Shown in pieces: positions 8,993-20,171 of a stretch of 64,000 bases of DNA. The number at the start of each line of letters is the position of its first letter. The first letter of the stretch is position 1. A program made the position numbers and the translations under genes. The notes under the pieces are model-generated. The model ran no database searches, had not been told where the DNA came from, and saw only the letters and a list, made by a program, of their open reading frames with translations. Source of the DNA: Moraxellaceae bacterium (GTDB lineage Bacteria > Pseudomonadota > Gammaproteobacteria > Pseudomonadales > Moraxellaceae); contig JAJUIK010000010.1 of the NCBI GenBank assembly GCA_029267635.1, positions 1 through 64,000 on the forward strand, read 5' to 3'.

Positions 8993-10186
8993 TTAAATTT
9001 TAATTTTTATAAAATTTGCATCATTTTCAAATATATAATTTAACTGACTAATCAAGTCATCACGACCTTTAAGCGCTGATTTGATACGGAGATAGTTCAT
9101 TAAAATATTATCTGGATAATGCGTTAATAATTCCTCTGCTTCCGCACTACGCGCTGTAGCTTCATAGATATACCATTTGGCAAAACTCAATACTGGAACA
9201 CTTGGATATCTATTTTCTAATTGTAGGATTTGAGTTTCAATTGCAGGATAATCTGGTTGCTGCTTTAACAATTGTTGCTGAAACCATAAATAGAATACTT
9301 CGCGGTCAAACTGTTCATTGAGCAAATTCAGCGCCAGCTTTTCATGTTGCTGTGCCATTTCCGGCAAGTGTGCCACTAACTTTAACCACAAGACCCGGAT
9401 TTCATAAGGACGCTGTTCAAGCTGCTCACCTAAATCAAAATAACGCTGCTGTAACGCCTGTAAATCTTCTGCAGAAGCCTGTTCAAACTGCATCAATAAC
9501 TGTTGCAACCAAGAAATCTTGGTGTCTGTAGCCAAATGGCCATATTGCGTCGAACGTAAATATAACCAAGGATTTTGTACAGCAAATAATCCCCACAACA
9601 CCGTTAAACGCTGCAAATAGGCCGACTGAATTTCATGCAACCAGGGTGACAGTTCATGCTGGCTTAAAAATTCCAGATGGGTTAATGCTTGTTCTGCTTC
9701 GCCTTGAGCCAAATAAATTTCAATACGCTGAATTTCTGCCAGTTCAAATGCAGTGGCAGAAGTCTGCTCTAATGCTTGTAATGCCTGAACATATTGCTCC
9801 TGCATCATATATAAACGTGCGTCCATTACTCCTTTTAACAAACCCGACTGCGCAAAAATACGCTGAATAAATTCTTGCTGATCACGACCGGCATCCAATA
9901 ACCAGATCACAGCCAGTTGTTCATAGGGATGTAGATTTTTAAAATTAAAAATACGTTCAATTTTTCGTTGTTCACGGCTTAAATGACGTTTTAAGCCCAG
10001 CCATAAAAATTGCAGAGACAAACTCAACAAACCGAGTGCTAAAAATAACACCCACAAATTGCTTTGAATCTGCCAATCACGCCAGAAAATATAGACATAA
10101 CCCGCACCATGACCATAACTCAAAACACTGAACACAGCGACCAATACTAACGTAATCCAGGCATAGGCCAGCAAAATTGCTTTCAT
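8993..10186 (-). CDS. hemY: Haem biosynthesis-associated TPR protein HemY
   Basis: HemY is an inner-membrane protein of unclear function, encoded with haem/tetrapyrrole genes in gammaproteobacteria; it is unrelated to the protoporphyrinogen oxidase of the same name. The 397-residue protein has two N-terminal transmembrane helices (about residues 4-25 and 42-63) and a TPR-like helical-repeat region over most of the rest. It starts 4 bases after the hemX stop. The A+T content rises toward its 3' end where it borders the AT-rich spacer. Confidence 0.85.
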   Translation of the reverse strand: MKAILLAYAWITLVLVAVFSVLSYGHGAGYVYIFWRDWQIQSNLWVLFLALGLLSLSLQFLWLGLKRHLSREQRKIERIFNFKNLHPYEQLAVIWLLDAGRDQQEFIQRIFAQSGLLKGVMDARLYMMQEQYVQALQALEQTSATAFELAEIQRIEIYLAQGEAEQALTHLEFLSQHELSPWLHEIQSAYLQRLTVLWGLFAVQNPWLYLRSTQYGHLATDTKISWLQQLLMQFEQASAEDLQALQQRYFDLGEQLEQRPYEIRVLWLKLVAHLPEMAQQHEKLALNLLNEQFDREVFYLWFQQQLLKQQPDYPAIETQILQLENRYPSVPVLSFAKWYIYEATARSAEAEELLTHYPDNILMNYLRIKSALKGRDDLISQLNYIFENDANFIKIKI

Positions 10187-10190
10187 AATA

Positions 10191-11048
10191 TTACTCTCCG
10201 CCTAATACCGCACCAACATTGAGTTTCGGCACAGGCAGAACGGGCAGATTTTTGGCTTTAATCAAGCGTTGTTTTAGTTGCTGGCTGCTGGCATCCGGTA
10301 AATAATCAAACTGTTGAATCGCACTGCTCAACACTTGCTGATATTCCAGATATTGGCCTTGCGATAAGGCCTGACGCGCCAACAATAATCGCAACTGGGC
10401 TTCTTTTAAAATCAGTTTACGGTTGACCAAATCCGCCGAAGACTGCTCGATACGATCTATCTGCAACCATTTTTCCCAGAAATATCGTGTTTCTGCTTTC
10501 GCCGGACTGAGCTGCTGCTGTTGCAGCGCCTGACCGAGCAAACGGTCGATCTGACTCAGCAAGCCATCCAGCGTGTTTTGTTGTGTTGTACGCGCGGCCA
10601 TAAAGTGCTGGATACTCTGCCGGTCATTGGCCAATACCTGATGCAAACTTTGCTTCAAGGCAGGTGACAGGCTATAGCTTTCCAGATTCTGATCAAGACG
10701 GTTCAACTGTTCTAATGCATACACATACTGCTGTTGCTGCAAGGCAAACTGGATCAACTCACTGTGTTGCTGAATCACCCATATAGGCTCTACACCTGAT
10801 GGAGCATCTACCACGACAGCTTCTCCCGCTTGAGGCTGTGCCTGTTTCGGCAATTCAATAGAATCTTCAGGATTGAAGTGACGCTGTAAAGCCACCAGTT
10901 GATCATTTAAGGTCGCATTGCTTTGTTCCAATTTCAGGATTTTTTCTTGCAATTGCGGGAGCTGCGAAGTCATCTGAAACAGGTCATAACTTAATTTGAC
11001 AATCCAAATTAAACTCAGGACAACAATCAAGCCAATAACTTTTTTCAT
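10191..11048 (-). CDS. hemX: HemX-like membrane protein of the hemCDXY operon
   Basis: HemX was once annotated as a uroporphyrinogen-III methyltransferase, but members of this type lack a methyltransferase domain and their role is unknown. The 285-residue protein has one N-terminal membrane segment (VIGLIVVLSLIWIVKL), a coiled coil at about residues 30-62 and a Gln/Leu-rich helical periplasmic region. It is shorter than E. coli HemX. The start overlaps the hemD stop by 4 bases, so the genes are probably translationally coupled. Confidence 0.8.
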   Translation of the reverse strand: MKKVIGLIVVLSLIWIVKLSYDLFQMTSQLPQLQEKILKLEQSNATLNDQLVALQRHFNPEDSIELPKQAQPQAGEAVVVDAPSGVEPIWVIQQHSELIQFALQQQQYVYALEQLNRLDQNLESYSLSPALKQSLHQVLANDRQSIQHFMAARTTQQNTLDGLLSQIDRLLGQALQQQQLSPAKAETRYFWEKWLQIDRIEQSSADLVNRKLILKEAQLRLLLARQALSQGQYLEYQQVLSSAIQQFDYLPDASSQQLKQRLIKAKNLPVLPVPKLNVGAVLGGE

Positions 11049-11830
11049 GATTCCCCTTGCAAGCTTGCCACCAACTGCAGAATAGTTTCAGGCTCTAAAT
11101 CAGCCAACTGCGATACTTTGAACGGTGATGATTGCACCGTACAACCCTCTACCAAATCAAATAAACGTTGTCCCAATACCAAAAAATGACAATTGGTTAA
11201 ATTCACTGGATACTGCTGCGATAAAGACAGCCAGTTTAACCAACTGGCTTCACTGGTAATCAGCACACAAACTGTAGATGCCTGTTGCTGTTCCAGGTTA
11301 TCCACCCATTCAGCAAATAAAGCCGGCGTTTCCGGCGGACAACCACGCTGATACAACACAAAATTTAAAATCTGTACGCCTCGCTGCTGCAACTGGTCCA
11401 TCATAAACTGACGACCTCCTGCACCACGCCAAAACGCCACTTTTCTCAGCCTACGGGATGCCTGAAAAAGAGGTAAATTCAACATACCTTCAGAAGTTTC
11501 AACTTCAGGCACATGGCTGCTGATGCCATATTCAGCTAAGGTCTGAGCAGTGGTTTTGCCTACGGCAATCCATTGAATCGCTGCAAGCTGCGCCAAGTTG
11601 ATTCCTGCGTTGTGCAGATATTGCATTCCCACCTGAACCGCCATAGGGCTTACCACCACGATCATTTCGGCATCAGGTAATTGGCGGTATAACTCGACCA
11701 GTGTAGAATCCCATGGACAGGCCGATAGCTGCAAAAGAGGGAGGTTCTGGACTTGAAAACCTGCTGCGGTTAGAGCCGTCGTGAGCGGATCAGCACGGTC
11801 TTGCGGTCGGGTATTGATAAACCACATCAT
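11045..11830 (-). CDS. hemD: Uroporphyrinogen-III synthase
   Basis: HemD cyclises hydroxymethylbilane and inverts ring D to give uroporphyrinogen III, the precursor of haem, sirohaem and cobalamin. The 261-residue protein has the family's two-domain pattern; the sequence is poorly conserved in all HemD proteins, but the start FINTRPQDRADPL (R8 in the TRP motif) and VGKTTAQTL are characteristic. It directly follows hemC with no gap and precedes hemX, which fixes the identity. Confidence 0.9.
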   Translation of the reverse strand: MMWFINTRPQDRADPLTTALTAAGFQVQNLPLLQLSACPWDSTLVELYRQLPDAEMIVVVSPMAVQVGMQYLHNAGINLAQLAAIQWIAVGKTTAQTLAEYGISSHVPEVETSEGMLNLPLFQASRRLRKVAFWRGAGGRQFMMDQLQQRGVQILNFVLYQRGCPPETPALFAEWVDNLEQQQASTVCVLITSEASWLNWLSLSQQYPVNLTNCHFLVLGQRLFDLVEGCTVQSSPFKVSQLADLEPETILQLVASLQGES

Positions 11831-12754
11831 TCAAGAATTGTAGAGACTTTTCAGCAACTCACCGGCACCCTGCTGCAACAAGTGTTGCGCCAAGCGTTGT
11901 CCTAGCTGTTCAGCCTGTTCTGGCAAATCGCTCAGTTGTGTAACCAGCAAAGTCTGGCCATCAGCACTCCCTACACGCCCCTCAAGTTGCACCCGCCCAT
12001 TAAGTAAAGTGGCATAACCGGCAATCGGCACCTGACAGCCCCCTTCCAGATAGGCATTCATGGCACGTTCGGCACGCACGCATACTTCAGTTTCAGTATG
12101 TAGTAATGGCGCAATCAAATCCAAAACTGTTTGATCATTGGCTCGACATTCCAGGCCTAATGCCCCCTGACCCACCGCCGGCAGACTAATCTCTGGTGTA
12201 AGCGTATGACGAATACGCTCGGCAAGACCTAAACGTTTTAAGCCAGCACTGGCCAGAATAATCGCGTCATAATCGCCAGCATCGAGTTTTGCCAAACGCG
12301 TCCCAACATTACCACGCAAATCAATAATGTTTAAATCCGGACGCTGTTTTAAAATCTGGCATTTACGGCGCAAACTCGAAGTTCCGACACGTGCACCCTG
12401 TGGTAAAGCATCAAAATGTTCAAAATGATTGGAAACAAAGGCATCGAGTGGATCTTCCCGCTCACAAATCCCACCTAAAACCAGTCCTTCAGGCAAGGCC
12501 ATCGGGACATCTTTCATCGAATGCACGGCCAAATCAGCACGTCCATCCAGTAAAGCCGTTTCCAGCTCTTTGACAAAAAGACCTTTCCCACCAATTTTGG
12601 CAAGGGGGGTATCCAAGATTTTGTCTCCTTGCGTCACAAAGGTCAGCAACTCCACGGTAAGCTCGGGATACAAGGCCATCAACCGGGCACGGATATGTTC
12701 AGCTTGCCATAAAGCCAGTGGACTCTGCCGAGTTGCAATCTTCAAGGTTTTCAT
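11831..12754 (-). CDS. hemC: Porphobilinogen deaminase (hydroxymethylbilane synthase)
   Basis: HemC joins four porphobilinogen units into hydroxymethylbilane. The 307-residue protein contains the N-terminal [28 protein letters not shown] and the cofactor-binding motif GGCQVPI with C240, to which the dipyrromethane cofactor is attached. It is first in the hemC-hemD-hemX-hemY operon. As in Pseudomonas, the operon lies directly downstream of algZ-algR. Confidence 0.97.
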   Translation of the reverse strand: MKTLKIATRQSPLALWQAEHIRARLMALYPELTVELLTFVTQGDKILDTPLAKIGGKGLFVKELETALLDGRADLAVHSMKDVPMALPEGLVLGGICEREDPLDAFVSNHFEHFDALPQGARVGTSSLRRKCQILKQRPDLNIIDLRGNVGTRLAKLDAGDYDAIILASAGLKRLGLAERIRHTLTPEISLPAVGQGALGLECRANDQTVLDLIAPLLHTETEVCVRAERAMNAYLEGGCQVPIAGYATLLNGRVQLEGRVGSADGQTLLVTQLSDLPEQAEQLGQRLAQHLLQQGAGELLKSLYNS

Positions 12755-12853
12755 AAATCTGGAACAGGTGAAATAAACAGTCTCTAAAATTAACCTGCTG
12801 ACCTAAAAATGCAAGCAAATTATGCAATATGGCTTTGCCACAGCTCGGCTGCA

Positions 12854-13597
12854 TTAAAATTTGTGCATCCGTTCACGCAAATTTGGTAAATGACGACGGC
12901 TCACGGCGAGACGCTCATCCAACTCACGGCAACGCACTTGATATTGGCCGGAATTGACATTCTCCAGTCCCTCTAGATAATCGATGGCGACCAGTGCATT
13001 GCGATGAATCCGGATAAAATACTCTTCAAATTCCTGTTCCAATTCTTTTAAGGTTTCATCAATCAGCACACTGCCATTTTTATGCCGTACCGTGACATAT
13101 TTCTGATCAGCCAGAAAATAATAAATATTTTCCACAGGAATCAACTCCACCCCTCGGTAAGTTTTCGCGGTAATTTGATGACGGCGTAATTTTAATGTAT
13201 TCATAGCGTCTTTTTGTTGTTTTAAATGAGTCATTTGTGCTTGGTTGAATCGGGTTAAATTGTCCAACACTTGTTGTAATTCTGGCATTGCGATCGGTTT
13301 TAACAAATAACCTTCAGCCTGCGATTTAAAAGCATCCAATGCATAATCTTCATAAGCGGTACAAAACACAATGGCCGGCATAGGCTCGAGCTGGCTCAAT
13401 TGCTGCGCACAACACAACCCATCCATTTCAGGCATCTGAATATCCAGCAACACCACGTCAGGTTCATAGTGTTTCACCAGCTCAATGGCCTGCCGGCCAT
13501 GCTGTGCAGTGGCCACCACATGATGTCCCAATTGGGTGACTAAACGAGATAAACGTTCAACGGCCAGCGGCTCATCATCACAAATCAGAATGTCCAT
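12854..13597 (-). CDS. algR: LytTR-family response regulator, AlgR type
   Basis: In Pseudomonas AlgR controls alginate, type IV pili and virulence with its partner FimS/AlgZ. From the ATG at 13597 the protein has 247 residues: a receiver domain with acidic pair D7-D8, phosphoacceptor D52 (LLDIQMPEMDG) and Lys in YLLKPI, then a LytTR DNA-binding domain at about 145-245 with FIRIHRNALVAIDYLE. An AGGGGAA ribosome binding site sits 6 bases before this ATG, so the longer frame from 13636 is rejected. It lies between algZ and hemC as in pseudomonads. The regulon in this organism is unknown. Confidence 0.9.
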   Translation of the reverse strand: MDILICDDEPLAVERLSRLVTQLGHHVVATAQHGRQAIELVKHYEPDVVLLDIQMPEMDGLCCAQQLSQLEPMPAIVFCTAYEDYALDAFKSQAEGYLLKPIAMPELQQVLDNLTRFNQAQMTHLKQQKDAMNTLKLRRHQITAKTYRGVELIPVENIYYFLADQKYVTVRHKNGSVLIDETLKELEQEFEEYFIRIHRNALVAIDYLEGLENVNSGQYQVRCRELDERLAVSRRHLPNLRERMHKF

Positions 13598-13662
13598 GCT
13601 TGTTCCCCTAAATGAATTCTCTTCATTTTTTATCAATTGTATAAAAGTTAATGCTGATTTTT

Positions 13663-14799
13663 TTATTTATAACGATATTGCACTACCGTGGTAAAAATCT
13701 CACGCCCGGCATAAGTTTGAAATTGCACAGTATGACCATAATAGGCTTTTAAACGCTGTTTTACATTTTCAAGTGCAATACCATGTCCTTGATGCTGTTT
13801 TATTTTATCTTTGCAATATGGATTTGTAATGACAATATTGATCTTATTTTCAACAACTTCAATCAGGATACCAATATGACCTTTTCCGATCATTTTTTCA
13901 ACACCATGAAAAATACTATTTTCCAATAAGGGTTGTAAAGTCAGTAACGGAATTTGTATCGCTTGCAAACTGCTCGCTTCCGGCATGTTCCAATGAACTG
14001 TTAATCGTTCTCCCAACCGTAATTGTTCAATCGCCAGATAATGCTGACACAAGCGGATTTCTTCCACCAAACTGACCAGTTTTAATTCCTGAAAACTAGC
14101 CCGAAATAAACGCGACAGATTAATCAGCATGGATTCAGCTTTATCCGGATCAATCGCAATCAAGCTCACCACACTATTTAAACTGTTAAATAAAAAATGC
14201 GGATGGATGCGAGCCTGCATGGCCTGAATACGCGCCTGCAATTCACTTTGTTGCTGGCGTAACCATTGTTCCTGTAAGTACAGGTAACGTAAACAAAAAG
14301 CACCCAACAACATGCCATAACTCAGATGCAGAACTACACCATTAAACAGTTTCTGCCCGGTCAAATACTGCAAAGAAAATGTACGGCCAAAATCATACAG
14401 AGCATTTAAACTGATCGTCGTGATCAGGACAATCAGCTGTAAAATCACGAAACCAGCCAGCAATACATAAGGATATGACCAGCGCCGAAACACCTGCGTG
14501 AGAGCATCAGTAATCGCGGCAAAAGACACCAAGACCCAACTGATATACGCCATGTACTGAAACAGACGTATCCCATTCAAATGAGACCAGGATTGCGCTT
14601 CAGCGAGTGCCAAGACCAAAGCCAGAATATTGCCGGCAATAAACAACTCGAATAAGTGTTGCCATCGGCTGGTTTTCGTAAAAAAATAGGAGGTTTGTGC
14701 ACGAGTTTGCCGGGCATCAGGCGTATTGCGATATGTTTCGGCATCCGGTAACGAATTTGCTATACTCTTTTTTATTTTACTGAGCTGACATGACCACAT
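13663..14799 (-). CDS. algZ: LytS-type sensor histidine kinase, AlgZ/FimS
   Basis: Presumed kinase partner of AlgR. The 378-residue protein has a cytoplasmic start, four to five transmembrane helices between about residues 48 and 170, then a kinase domain of the LytS class with [11 protein letters not shown] at 198-208 (His in this motif is the phosphorylation site) and an ATPase region with NSIFHG and [13 protein letters not shown] near the end. The ATG at 14799 is preceded by AGAGGA at a good distance and no other in-frame start exists before the first membrane helix. This start lies inside the divergent argH gene, so the two coding regions overlap by 10 bases at their 5' ends. Confidence 0.87.
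   Translation of the reverse strand: MWSCQLSKIKKSIANSLPDAETYRNTPDARQTRAQTSYFFTKTSRWQHLFELFIAGNILALVLALAEAQSWSHLNGIRLFQYMAYISWVLVSFAAITDALTQVFRRWSYPYVLLAGFVILQLIVLITTISLNALYDFGRTFSLQYLTGQKLFNGVVLHLSYGMLLGAFCLRYLYLQEQWLRQQQSELQARIQAMQARIHPHFLFNSLNSVVSLIAIDPDKAESMLINLSRLFRASFQELKLVSLVEEIRLCQHYLAIEQLRLGERLTVHWNMPEASSLQAIQIPLLTLQPLLENSIFHGVEKMIGKGHIGILIEVVENKINIVITNPYCKDKIKQHQGHGIALENVKQRLKAYYGHTVQFQTYAGREIFTTVVQYRYK
14761..14766 (+). promoter_or_regulatory. Predicted extended -10 promoter element of argH
   Basis: TGCTATACT, a TGn-extended -10, lies 24 bases before the argH ATG; the -35 match is poor, as often with extended -10 promoters. The element lies inside the N-terminal codons of algZ on the other strand. 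Confidence 0.55.
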
Positions 14800-16223
14800 C
14801 TTCTAATTCCTCTACAACGTCTGCCCAAAACCAAACTTCAGGTATGTGGGGTGGTCGTTTTACCGAAGCCACTGATGCTTTTGTTGCCGAATTTACCGCA
14901 TCTGTGCAGTTTGACCAACGCTTTTATAAACAAGATATTGCCGGTTCAATCGCACATGCCACCATGTTGGCCAAAGTTGGCGTACTGACGACACAAGAAC
15001 GTGACGATATCATCAATGGTTTAAACACCATCAAAGCCGAAATTGAGACAGGTCAGTTTGAATGGCGCATTGACCTCGAAGATGTACACATGAACATCGA
15101 ATCGCGTCTAACGCAGCGCATCGGCATCACTGGTAAAAAACTACATACAGGCCGCAGTCGTAATGACCAGGTGGCCACCGATATCCGCCTGTATGTGCGT
15201 GACGAAATCGATGCTATTTTAGAATTATTGAAAAAATTACAAAAAGGTATTCTGCAACTCGCTGCCCAAAATACCCACACCATTATGCCGGGCTTTACCC
15301 ATCTACAAACGGCGCAACCTGTGACCTTTGGCCATCACTTATTGGCTTGGTTTGAAATGCTGGTCCGTGACTCCGAGCGCCTGATTGATTGCCGTAAACG
15401 TGTCAACCGTATGCCACTCGGTTCTGCTGCGCTTGCGGGTACAACGTATCCAATCGACCGTGCCTATACCGCTGAATTACTCGGTTTTGAAGCAGTTGCT
15501 GAAAACTCGCTGGATGCGGTCTCAGATCGTGATTTCGCCATTGAATTTAATGCAGCGGCTTCTCTCATCATGATGCATTTGTCTCGCATGTCTGAAGAAC
15601 TGATTCTATGGACTTCGGCACAATTCAAGTTCGTGAATATTCCAGACCGTTTCTGCACCGGTTCATCGATCATGCCACAGAAGAAAAATCCGGATGTACC
15701 TGAATTGATCCGTGGTAAATCAGGCCGTGTGTTTGGTGACCTGATCAGTCTACTGACCCTGATGAAAGGTCAGCCATTGGCGTACAACAAAGACAATCAG
15801 GAAGATAAAGAGCCACTATTTGATGCGATTGATACCGTACGTGGTTCATTGATGGCCTTTGCCGACATGATCCCAGCTCTAGTGCCAAATATCGAAATCA
15901 TGCGCGAAGCGGCACTACGTGGTTTTTCAACCGCAACCGATTTGGCAGACTATCTGGTGAAAAATGGCGTAGCTTTCCGTGATGCACATGAAATTGTCGG
16001 CAAAGCGGTGGCTCTGGGTGTGCAGGAAGGTAAAGATCTTTCCGAGCTGACACTTGAACAATTACAGCAGTTCTCCAACCTGATCCAGGCCGATGTTTTT
16101 GAGAAAGCACTGACTTTAGAAGCTTCTGTAAATGCTCGCAACCATATTGGTGGAACAGCACCTGCACAGGTTGAAGCCGCGATTGCCCGTGCCCATGCAC
16201 GCCTAGAACAACTTTACGCTTAA
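14790..16223 (+). CDS. argH: Argininosuccinate lyase
   Basis: ArgH splits argininosuccinate into arginine and fumarate, the last step of arginine synthesis. The 477-residue protein belongs to the fumarase/aspartase superfamily, with the signature [11 protein letters not shown] at about 290-300, [13 protein letters not shown] near 118-130 and [10 protein letters not shown] Ser/Thr-rich N-terminal extension of about 15 residues precedes the conserved MWGGRF start. It is divergent from algZ, with the 5' ends overlapping, and is followed 9 bases later by yggX. Confidence 0.97.
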   Translation: MTTSSNSSTTSAQNQTSGMWGGRFTEATDAFVAEFTASVQFDQRFYKQDIAGSIAHATMLAKVGVLTTQERDDIINGLNTIKAEIETGQFEWRIDLEDVHMNIESRLTQRIGITGKKLHTGRSRNDQVATDIRLYVRDEIDAILELLKKLQKGILQLAAQNTHTIMPGFTHLQTAQPVTFGHHLLAWFEMLVRDSERLIDCRKRVNRMPLGSAALAGTTYPIDRAYTAELLGFEAVAENSLDAVSDRDFAIEFNAAASLIMMHLSRMSEELILWTSAQFKFVNIPDRFCTGSSIMPQKKNPDVPELIRGKSGRVFGDLISLLTLMKGQPLAYNKDNQEDKEPLFDAIDTVRGSLMAFADMIPALVPNIEIMREAALRGFSTATDLADYLVKNGVAFRDAHEIVGKAVALGVQEGKDLSELTLEQLQQFSNLIQADVFEKALTLEASVNARNHIGGTAPAQVEAAIARAHARLEQLYA

Positions 16224-16232
16224 GGATCTGAG

Positions 16233-16505
16233 ATGTCTCGACAAGTATTTTGCCGTAAATATCAGCAGGAAATGGAAGGTTTGGACTTTGCACCATTTCC
16301 AGGTGCCAAAGGTGAGGAAATCTTGAATACGGTTTCTAAACAGGCCTGGCAGGAGTGGTTAAAACATCAAACCACACTGATCAATGAAAAGCGTTTAAAC
16401 GTGTTCGAACCAGAAGCAAAAAAGTTTCTGGAAGAACAGCGTGAAAAATTCCTCAGCAATGATGAAACGGTAGAAAAAGCGGAAGGCTGGAAACCAGAAG
16501 CCTAA
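16233..16505 (+). CDS. yggX: Probable Fe(2+)-trafficking / oxidative damage protection protein
   Basis: YggX protects Fe-S proteins from oxidative damage and may carry iron. The 90-residue protein starts [18 protein letters not shown], with the conserved Cys at position 7, and contains the typical [15 protein letters not shown] segment. Its length matches the family (about 90). It follows argH by 9 bases and ends in a strong terminator, so the two are probably one transcript. Confidence 0.95.
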   Translation: MSRQVFCRKYQQEMEGLDFAPFPGAKGEEILNTVSKQAWQEWLKHQTTLINEKRLNVFEPEAKKFLEEQREKFLSNDETVEKAEGWKPEA

Positions 16506-16525
16506 TCCGCATTTCCCATAGAAAG

Positions 16526-16548
16526 CCTCGCACAATGCGGGGTTTTTT
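16526..16548 (+). terminator. Rho-independent terminator after yggX
   Basis: Stem CCTCGCA/TGCGGGG with a 3-base loop, followed by six T. Confidence 0.9.
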
Positions 16549-16834
16549 ATTCCGCTCTAGATCAAAACAAGCTGACTTGATTCAACCCTAGCCTTTAAAT
16601 AATTACCAAACTACCGATTTCCATTTTTCCAACTTAAAATTGATGAGTAAAACAGATGGGTATTTTTTGTACGCCATGACTGACACGAGATGAAGTTTTT
16701 GACTAATATACGACTTTAGTCGAGTATCTTATGCTAAGACCATACAGCGATACAAAGCCATAAATCACAATAAAAACAATAAGATAAATAAAAAAGCTGT
16801 GAAGCGAATAAATAAGCTTATTGTATCGCAGAAA
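16549..16834 (+). other. Gene-free stretch with a candidate structured small RNA
   Basis: No protein gene is visible here. A TTGACT hexamer (16699-16704) stands 17 bases before a weak -10 (GAGTAT, 16722-16727). Downstream, a 9-base inverted repeat GCGATACAA (16747-16755) / TTGTATCGC (16821-16829) encloses about 65 bases, and the strong hairpin terminator at 16835-16867 follows at once. Promoter, long-range stem and terminator in series are what a small RNA gene of about 130 bases would look like, but the -10 is poor and the terminator also serves phoU. Unproven. Confidence 0.3.
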
Positions 16835-16867
16835 GAAAAAAGCCTTGGCAATTGCCAAGGCTTTTTT
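16835..16867. terminator. Bidirectional terminator between phoU and the plus-strand spacer
   Basis: Perfect palindrome AGCCTTGGCA/TGCCAAGGCT around a central AATT junction, flanked by six A on the left and six T on the right. It can terminate phoU (minus) and any plus-strand transcript reaching it. Confidence 0.9.
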
Positions 16868-16896
16868 CTTCAGATCTGTTCACCCCTACACAGCAG

Positions 16897-17643
16897 TTAT
16901 GGTGCAGGCGGTGTTGTTCCTTGTACTTTCTGTTCGATTTCAGCCAGGCTGGTATGGCGCACATCCAAACCTTTTACCATATAAATCACTTGCTCACAGA
17001 TATTACGTGCGTGATCACCAATACGCTCCAGTGAACGCAATACCCACATCACATTCAGCACACGTGAAATATGACGAGGATCTTCAATCATATAGGTCAT
17101 GAGGGTACGAGTTGCAGACTGATATTCACGATCCACATCCGCATCTGCCAAAACTACACGTAGAGCTTGATCCGCATCCAAACGAGCAAAAGCATCAAGT
17201 GCATCATGAATCATGACACGAACCTGGTTGCCAATGTGACGGGTTTCTACATAACCACGTGGTGAACCACCTTCTTCACAGAGGTTTTGTGCAATGCGCG
17301 CAATCTTCGCAGCCTCATCACCAATACGCTCTAAATCGGTATTGGCTTTGCTCATGGCAATCACCATACGCAAATCAATTGCTGCCGGATGACGGCGTGC
17401 CAAGATCAATGTCAATGCTTCATCAATTTCACGCTCGTATTGATTTACCACATTGTCTTGAAATTGCACATCAATCGCCAAGTTGGCATCAGTGTCCAAT
17501 AGGGCACGAATGGCATTTGCCACCTGTTGCTCTAACAGACCTCCCATGGTCATAAACTTGGTATTTACATCCTGCAGATCCTCATTGAATTGAGAAGAGA
17601 TATGATGGCTTAATACAGGATTATTTGGGCTCAAGGTCAGCAC
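16897..17643 (-). CDS. phoU: Phosphate transport regulator PhoU
   Basis: PhoU links the Pst phosphate transporter to the PhoR kinase and keeps the Pho regulon off when phosphate is plentiful. The 248-residue protein has two repeats of the three-helix PhoU domain, including DLERIGDEAAKIA (first repeat) and RSLERIGDHARNICE (second repeat), where metal-binding acidic residues lie. It stands alone here, without pst genes or phoB/phoR. A Pho-box-like sequence lies 54-72 bases upstream. Confidence 0.95.
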   Translation of the reverse strand: MLTLSPNNPVLSHHISSQFNEDLQDVNTKFMTMGGLLEQQVANAIRALLDTDANLAIDVQFQDNVVNQYEREIDEALTLILARRHPAAIDLRMVIAMSKANTDLERIGDEAAKIARIAQNLCEEGGSPRGYVETRHIGNQVRVMIHDALDAFARLDADQALRVVLADADVDREYQSATRTLMTYMIEDPRHISRVLNVMWVLRSLERIGDHARNICEQVIYMVKGLDVRHTSLAEIEQKVQGTTPPAP

Positions 17644-17696
17644 TCCAACACAGCGGCGAATTACAATAATTTTGGTGATTATTAAAGCATAATCAT

Positions 17697-17715
17697 TGTG
17701 AAAATTTTATGACAA
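17697..17715 (-). promoter_or_regulatory. Pho-box-like site upstream of phoU
   Basis: On the minus strand TTGTCAT and TTTTCAC are spaced by AAAA, matching the tandem 7+4+7 layout of PhoB boxes (CTGTCAT repeats); the first repeat matches 6 of 7 positions, the second 4 of 7. TATGCT, a possible -10, lies just downstream. Inference from sequence only. Confidence 0.45.
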
Positions 17716-17920
17716 CCACAAAAGAAACATCAGAACAATGATTGCATTTTTATGAAAAGTAAAGATGAATTACACTTTTTATTCAAGCAATTTTCTTCTT
17801 GTATTAAAAGAACAATAAATTTGACGAATGATCTCGCCGTATCCTCCTTATAGCATTCTAAACTGAATTTATTCTTCGTGATTTTTATACACGCTTAACA
17901 GAAAGCAGACAGATGCAGTA

Positions 17921-17945
17921 AAAGCCATGGACAGGATGGCTTTTT
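17921..17945 (+). terminator. Orphan rho-independent terminator upstream of the thiC riboswitch
   Basis: Stem AAAGCCAT/ATGGCTTT with a 9-base loop followed by five T. No gene on the plus strand ends here: the nearest upstream gene, phoU, runs the other way. It may end a small RNA starting somewhere after 17820 (a TTGACG hexamer is at about 17819), or stop antisense transcription. Confidence 0.6.
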
Positions 17946-17976
17946 ATTCTGCGAATCCGTGTTAAGATTTAGCCAT

Positions 17977-18083
17977 GCTTGACGGAGCGCGAGTAATCAC
18001 TCGCTGAGATTGCAATAAATTATTGATTTTAAATGCAAGTACCGTTGAACCTGATCAGGTTAACGCCTGCGTAGGAATCAAGC
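17977..18083 (+). promoter_or_regulatory. TPP riboswitch (THI element) controlling thiC
   Basis: The segment has the conserved pieces of a thiamine pyrophosphate aptamer: closing stem GCTTGA (17977-17982) / TCAAGC (18078-18083), CTGAGA after the P2-P3 arm (18004-18009), and TGAACCTGATCAGGTTAACG-CCTGCGTAGG in the P4-P5 arm. It lies 114 bases before thiC, the gene TPP riboswitches most often control. No terminator follows it, so control is more likely at translation initiation or another step. Confidence 0.95.
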
Positions 18084-18166
18084 CATCTAAAAACTCAGCC
18101 CACTTCAGGTAAATCTTTCGTCTAGAATGAATTTCACCGATTGCCTTCGTTTTTGGTCGTGCTTGA

Positions 18167-20095
<1,929 letters not shown>

Positions 20096-20135
20096 AAGTC
20101 CCAAAAAAACATTTGTATTCAACACAATCTCAGTT

Positions 20136-20161
20136 AGGATGAAATCAGCAGATTTCATCCT
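20136..20161 (+). repeat. Perfect 11-bp inverted repeat just before nudF
   Basis: AGGATGAAATC (20136-20146) and GATTTCATCCT (20151-20161) pair perfectly around a 4-base loop. No T-run follows, so it is not a standard terminator. It ends 10 bases before the nudF ATG, where it could affect translation of nudF, protect the thiC mRNA 3' end, or bind a protein as DNA. Confidence 0.8.
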
Positions 20162-20171
20162 GATTGAACTT

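Noticed and set aside
15053..16296. Long minus-strand open frames opposite argH
   Set aside because: They mirror the codon pattern of argH, lack ribosome binding sites and match no family I know.
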